Below, one piece after another: positions 55,559 through 60,000 of a stretch of DNA of 60,000 nucleotides; within the stretch, counting starts at the first letter, position 1, and each line of letters opens with the position of its first letter. A program made the position numbers and the translations under genes. This stretch comes from Adiantum capillus-veneris (lineage: Eukaryota > Streptophyta > Polypodiopsida > Polypodiales > Pteridaceae), in contig CM043952.1 of NCBI GenBank assembly GCA_014529385.2, forward strand, positions 149,883,057 through 149,943,056, read 5' to 3'. The notes beneath the pieces are model-generated. The model saw nothing but the letters and a program-made list of their open reading frames with translations, was not told where the DNA came from and did no database searches.

Positions 55559-56898
55559 ATGTATTAAATACATTATCTCTTAAGCTAGACACCTTCCATA
55601 TGTTTTGAGTTTCTATGGTGTGATGTATATGGTTAGGTAGTCTTAATGTATGAATTTTATTGCGTTTCTCTTTTCACAGAAAAGGATTCTAGCAGGACGA
55701 GTTTGGATGGTATGGAGATTGAAGAGGCTGAAGAGATAAGTGGTGATAGATGATGGACCTACTCTACCGAGTCAAGCAATTATCTAAAATTTCCTATATC
55801 AAGGAACTATTTAATGTTCTCTCCTAGTTGGAGGGAATTCTTGAAGACTGGATTCAACAATGAAATTTTGGACTTTCAAAAGGTCTTTATTGACCTTACA
55901 AAGGAGCACAGGTTAGAAACTTTGTATAGTTTTATGATATTTTCAAAGTAGGAACCTTTTTCTTTTAGAACTCAAGTATTGTATTATAGAAAACCAAAAA
56001 AAAAATTATAGGATCCACCATGCTCACAACCCGAGCTAGGGCACCTCTCAAACCACCAATTTGATAAAAAAGATACATTTGTTGATAGAGGGGGCCACCC
56101 TGACACAAAAAGGCTGGCTTTGACACGGGAGCCACCCAACCATAATCTAAACAACGGAAACTCTAAAGACGCTCCAACTTGTAGCTTCCACGAAGGGGGG
56201 ATGACTTGCCACATCATCACCCTTGTCCACCAAGCCAAAAGAGATGCATACATAAGGCAGAGAGAAACAGACACATGGAGCGAACAACAACCAGCACCAT
56301 AAGAATATCCAAACCAAACATGAGGAGAGCCATGTAACATCAATTGCTCCATATTGAGAACAACACCCACAGTTGAGCCAAAAAACATGAGGATCCATCC
56401 GACAAAGTGATGCCTGCCACACTGTAGTTCCACCCATGAGTGAAGGAGCACCACCAAAAGGCAACCCTTTGGGGACTGCCACACCCGATCCACCACAACA
56501 AGACACATCATAAAACTTAGAGGCTAGGCGAGTAGGTTTTCCTTTGAATAGAAGAGGGGGCGGCCGTCACTCCCCGGATCCAAAAAAGAATAGCATGATG
56601 AAACCTCCCATGGATCCAAGCATAGAACAACAAGGGTCCTTCCCCAAGAGCACCTTCTGATCACTTGCATCACAGAGCCCTCCTCCAAAAAAGGCTATGC
56701 TGACATGACTAACAACATCCAGAGCAGAAATGACGCTCTAGTCCCTTGTAAAGACAGCTCGGAGCACTCTGGCTCATGCTAATCCGCCAAGGCCGACGAC
56801 ATCGCAGATCCTGCTAGGGTTCATTACGGTTCAAAGCAAGAATCTTAATAAACAACACAAGGGCCAAGAGGTTAGAATTAATCCAAACACCAGCGCAA
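55559..56898. other. Unassigned stretch with a GC-richer open part on the - strand
   Basis: About 55984-56830 is richer in G+C than its surroundings. Two long overlapping - strand frames (55984-56511, 175 codons; 56147-56506, 119 codons) are rich in Trp, Cys and Val, which is typical of non-coding frames in GC-rich DNA. I recognise no domain. It may be the relic of another transposon. Confidence 0.3.
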
Positions 56899-57600
56899 GA
56901 ATTTAATTCAACCACTATAAATGAAAAAGAAATACCTGCATGGATGCAAATGAAAGCACATGTCTGGATGTGTGGAGCATCTGATTGTGGAGACATGATC
57001 AAAGAGAAATGCGTTTTGGAAAGATCCGTGGAAAACGAGGCTTATTTCCCAGAACCTTTCCCGGAACATTTATTTGAGCCATTCGGGTGGACTCAAATAT
57101 TGTCAACCTTGGACGTATGTGTTAACAAATGCACACCTACAAAATTTTGTGACGAAGAAGAATATGACCTAGTAACGTTGCAAATGGCTAGCGTCATCCT
57201 GGAGTCAGGATCGGAGAGCGAGGAACAAGAAGAACCACCACGTGAGACCGAGTGTAAAAGAATCATTGATGAGATATCTGTAGTGAACGATAGGAATCGA
57301 ACATAGGAGGAATTCATGGATTCACTAAGCTGTGACCTTCCATCACTGGACGATGAAATCCAACTGATAGAGGCTGATGATGAAAGATCAAGTGCATCAA
57401 AGACGAATAGGAAATACAGGTCGAGGTAGGACAGGTTTTACGAGTTTCCGAGGAAATCCATACACCGAGCAAAAAAAACCGAGCCTATCATTTTTTCGAG
57501 CGAAAGTAAAGAAAATTGTAGCACAAATTGATTTTTTAATGAAGCCTCGCCATAATGTGACGCACGGGCAGTCCAACAAAATGGTCAATCCATAGAGGAG
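56899..57600 (+). pseudogene. Fragment of a gag-pro element related to element 1
   Basis: From 56899 the frame reads EFNSTTINEKEIPAWMQMKA, MCGASDCGDMIKEKCVLERS, YFPEPFPEHLFEPFGWTQIL, STLDVC, PTKFCDEEEYDLV. It aligns residue by residue with the domain after the retropepsin in the 38342-40561 frame (about residues 286-391), with more than half of the core residues identical by eye. It is open to 57306. It then continues past a stop as EEFMDSLSCDLPSLDDEIQL and past a second stop as RFYEFPRKSIHRAKKTEPII. The protease itself, the LTRs and other parts are not found nearby. Direction is opposite to element 1, so this is an independent insertion. Confidence 0.8.
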
Positions 57601-59068
57601 TGAAAACTCCAACGCATGAAGGTGATTACTGCTACAATATAAAGTCATGCTTGATTAAGTAACATAATCTATCAAAATTCTAGGCACCTCTCTTGCAATG
57701 GCAATTGCGGGGAATCCAAGAAAGATGGCCAATCCAAAGAGGAATGTAAACCTTAGCTCATAAAGACAATGCTATGTTGAAACACTGGCCTCACCCAGTC
57801 CCTGGAACAACTCCACTTTTGTTAGTATAGCCAAATGCACACACTCATGAGCTATAAAGTCCAACCCAAGGACACAAAAACACACAAGATCATACATTTG
57901 CAAGGCACACTCATGAGGTGCTGGTTGTCTCTTTTTTGTAAATCCTTACAAGTACATCAAGGGAATTTTGCAATGTTCACAACATATGCCATCCCTTTTG
58001 GAGTCCTTACATGTAAAGCATGCAACACATTAGGCACCCAATATATAACCTCTCTCATTAGCTGTGCTTGCATGATTCAGCCCAGTGCTATCCTCCCATT
58101 CAAGTCTTTGGTTAATTTTGAACTCCATCTAACATGATTTCATTTTTTGAATTTAGCACAAAAAGAACTAGGTTGTGCTCCACATTGCCCAGTCATTGTT
58201 GAGCTATGTTGTTGATTTATCGCCTTCTTGTAGCACAAATCCATTTAGTCTGTAGCATCTCAACCTCCCATGAGAGCAGGTAGGCAACTAGCTTCCCTCT
58301 TCCACAACCCACATCCTCGGGGCTAGCCAAGGGATCCAATAATCATATCATCATTATTTGAAGCATGAGTGTTACTATCATTGCAAAACCATAAGAAATC
58401 CTCCACAATTCCTCCTGGTTTGGCAACCACAATTGGATTTTTTCTCCTTTCCCAAAAGCATGGTGCAAGAACACATTTTGCACATTATCTCAATTGTTGT
58501 TTATGAACCTACCACAATGTACTTTCTCTCTAGGAAGAACAACAAAATGCGTCATTTTTCTACCAAGTTTTGTGCGTCTAGTTGCCCAAACTATTTAAGG
58601 CACCTCTTCTCCGTCCAGAGACTCAGAGAGGCAAAAGCAATGGCCTACCCCCAAGGCAAGCTCAAGCCAAGCCACTGTTGCACATTCATAGAGAGTAGGT
58701 AGAAGAAAAACACATTGTTGATGTCAAAAATGGGAGTGTCTGTGTGTATATCCGATATTAGTCTAGAATGTGTATAAGTCTAGAACCTACGAAAGTAGAG
58801 AGAATAATAGGGTTGTCCACTCAAAAAGTCATTTTCTCACTCTAGAACCTTTTTCCCAAGACTCCCTTCCTCCATAGCCCCTTTCATAACACAAAGCTCC
58901 CACTCTCTCTCTAAAGTCTTACACCTTCCTCCTTCTTCAAGCTCTCCATTGCAACTTTAAGCTCCCACTCTCTCTCTAAACTCTGTCTCCCTCCTCCTTC
59001 CTCAAGCTTTGTGCTCGTTAGGTGGTACATTGTAAACAAGTGTAGTGACAATAACGAACTCTGGTCTA
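57601..59068. other. Non-coding stretch, no gene seen
   Basis: Frames up to 114 codons (58358-58702) carry no motif I know. Near 58885-59005 'aagctcccactctctctctaaa' and 'tccctcctcctt'-type words are repeated about 70 bp apart. Confidence 0.45.
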
Positions 59069-59375
59069 ACCTTTGGCAATTGGCACTTTTTTCAATGGGC
59101 CCATATTTCTTGTCACTATTAGAGAATTGAATTTGTGGCTTACAACTTCCAAGATAAGCAGCTCGTGTCGGCATGCCAGCTAGAGAGGCAATGCTTGTAC
59201 GTACAAGAATAATGACAAAAAACCCTTGGCAATCGACACTTTTATTTAATGGACCCACATTTCTTGTCACTACTGGAGAGTTGAATTTATGGCTTACAAC
59301 TTCCAAGATGATCAACTCCTATCATCATGCCAGCAACAGAGGCCATGCTTGATGAGCTCCACGGGGCACATTCAC
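59069..59375. repeat. Two-copy tandem duplication, ~153-bp unit
   Basis: TTTGGCAATTGGCACTTTT near 59072 recurs near 59225 as CTTGGCAATCGACACTTTT. 'catttcttgtcacta', 'gcttacaacttccaagat' and 'atgccagc' follow in both. Confidence 0.85.
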
Positions 59376-59614
59376 ACCGCAAACCATGTGCTTGAAGATC
59401 AGCGTGTGGAGTTGCAACTCTTGGAGTTGTCTAGGTGTGAACATGACCATGGACTATTGTTATTGTTTCTACAAGATTGTCGCCTTGCATCCTCGCTCCA
59501 TCTCTCCATAGGCATTGAGAAGTGTTGTTGGGGGTGCACTGAGAAGACATGTATGAGAAAACTATGTTTTATCTTAAACATGCATGGTAATAAAATAAAT
59601 TAAATACGCCGTTT

Positions 59615-59618
<4 letters not shown>

Positions 59619-59665
<47 letters not shown>
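59619..59665. repeat. (TC)n microsatellite, 47 bp
   Basis: An uninterrupted TC run leading into GTGTGTG. The remaining sequence to 60000 has only a 69-codon frame (59666-59875) without recognisable motif. Confidence 0.95.
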
Positions 59666-59672
<7 letters not shown>

Positions 59673-60000
59673 GATGCACCCTTCTTATCTTTCACACAGA
59701 GATCACTATACATCAGGATCCGATCCATCTAGATACTAGGAGCACTTGGATACAGCCGACACAAGAGTTGGGCACGAAGATGGCTTGTTATAGAGAACAT
59801 ATTATCCAACTAATAGAGGATGGATTTGTGATCAAATCGGTCTATATGGACACTCATTTATCCCATGGGATATGATGTGCGATTGGTCATATGCTATTGG
59901 TCAATTGTGCACATCATTGAATCACTTAGAGATTGACACTGGTAGATTTAGGAGAGTACCACGAGGCCAGGATTTGTGAGTTGTGTCATATAGAGCCAGA

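Noticed and set aside
55984-56511. 175-codon - strand frame as a membrane protein
   Set aside because: Trp/Cys/Val-rich composition and overlap with a second long frame on the same strand point to a chance frame in GC-richer DNA; no family signature.

Overview
This window reads as nuclear DNA of a land plant with a large, repeat-rich genome. The evidence is nested Ty1/copia, Ty3/gypsy-type and L1-type retroelements, long (TC)n and (AC)n tracts, AT-rich non-coding DNA, and a fragment of a plant-type DEAD-box helicase. The species cannot be told from the sequence. I see no intact host gene, no rRNA or tRNA gene and no CRISPR array. Almost everything recognisable is a transposable element or its relic.

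Layout. (1) 21-7125 is flanked by two long, diverged inverted arms and may be an old long-TIR element; its interior holds microsatellites and a tandem duplication but no recognisable transposase. (2) 7134-7930 is a stray copy of a 3' module that recurs inside both large LTR elements described below. (3) A broken Ty1/copia element on the + strand runs from about 9528 (LTR remnant, tRNA-Met primer site at 9835) to about 25950 (end of RNase H). (4) It is split by a 9,941-bp LTR element on the - strand (11887-21827, 5-bp target duplication ATGTA, here called element 2). (5) 26-28.7 kb is an unidentified degraded region. (6) A pair of LTR-like repeats lies at 28.7-29.2 kb. (7) A decayed L1-type LINE lies at about 29.2-33.06 kb, + strand. 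(8) A second, younger LTR element on the - strand occupies 35267-46422 (11,156 bp, 955-bp LTRs, 5-bp target duplication GAGAC, here called element 1). (9) At 46881-53041 a copia element has a second copy of the same family inside it in opposite orientation, giving a large inverted repeat. (10) 54-55.6 kb holds a MITE-like foldback and two clusters of roughly 70-bp hairpin units. (11) 56.9-57.6 kb is a fragment of another gag-pro element related to element 1. (12) The rest to 60 kb is unassigned DNA with a tandem duplication and a (TC)n tract.

How the parts fit. Elements 1 and 2 are relatives. Each has complete LTRs, a polypurine tract, a gag-like region with a zinc knuckle, a retropepsin or its relic, a basic tail with Trp motifs and a shared 3' module with stem-loops. 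Neither has reverse transcriptase, RNase H or integrase. They look like large non-autonomous gag-pro elements that must borrow enzymes from a partner. Element 1 is the most interesting object here. Its RNA leader carries seven copies of a 22-bp palindrome in a ~125-bp repeat array, and its 3' end carries an intron-less piece of a host DEAD-box RNA helicase beside a stray copy of the LTR tip, as expected from sequence capture during reverse transcription.
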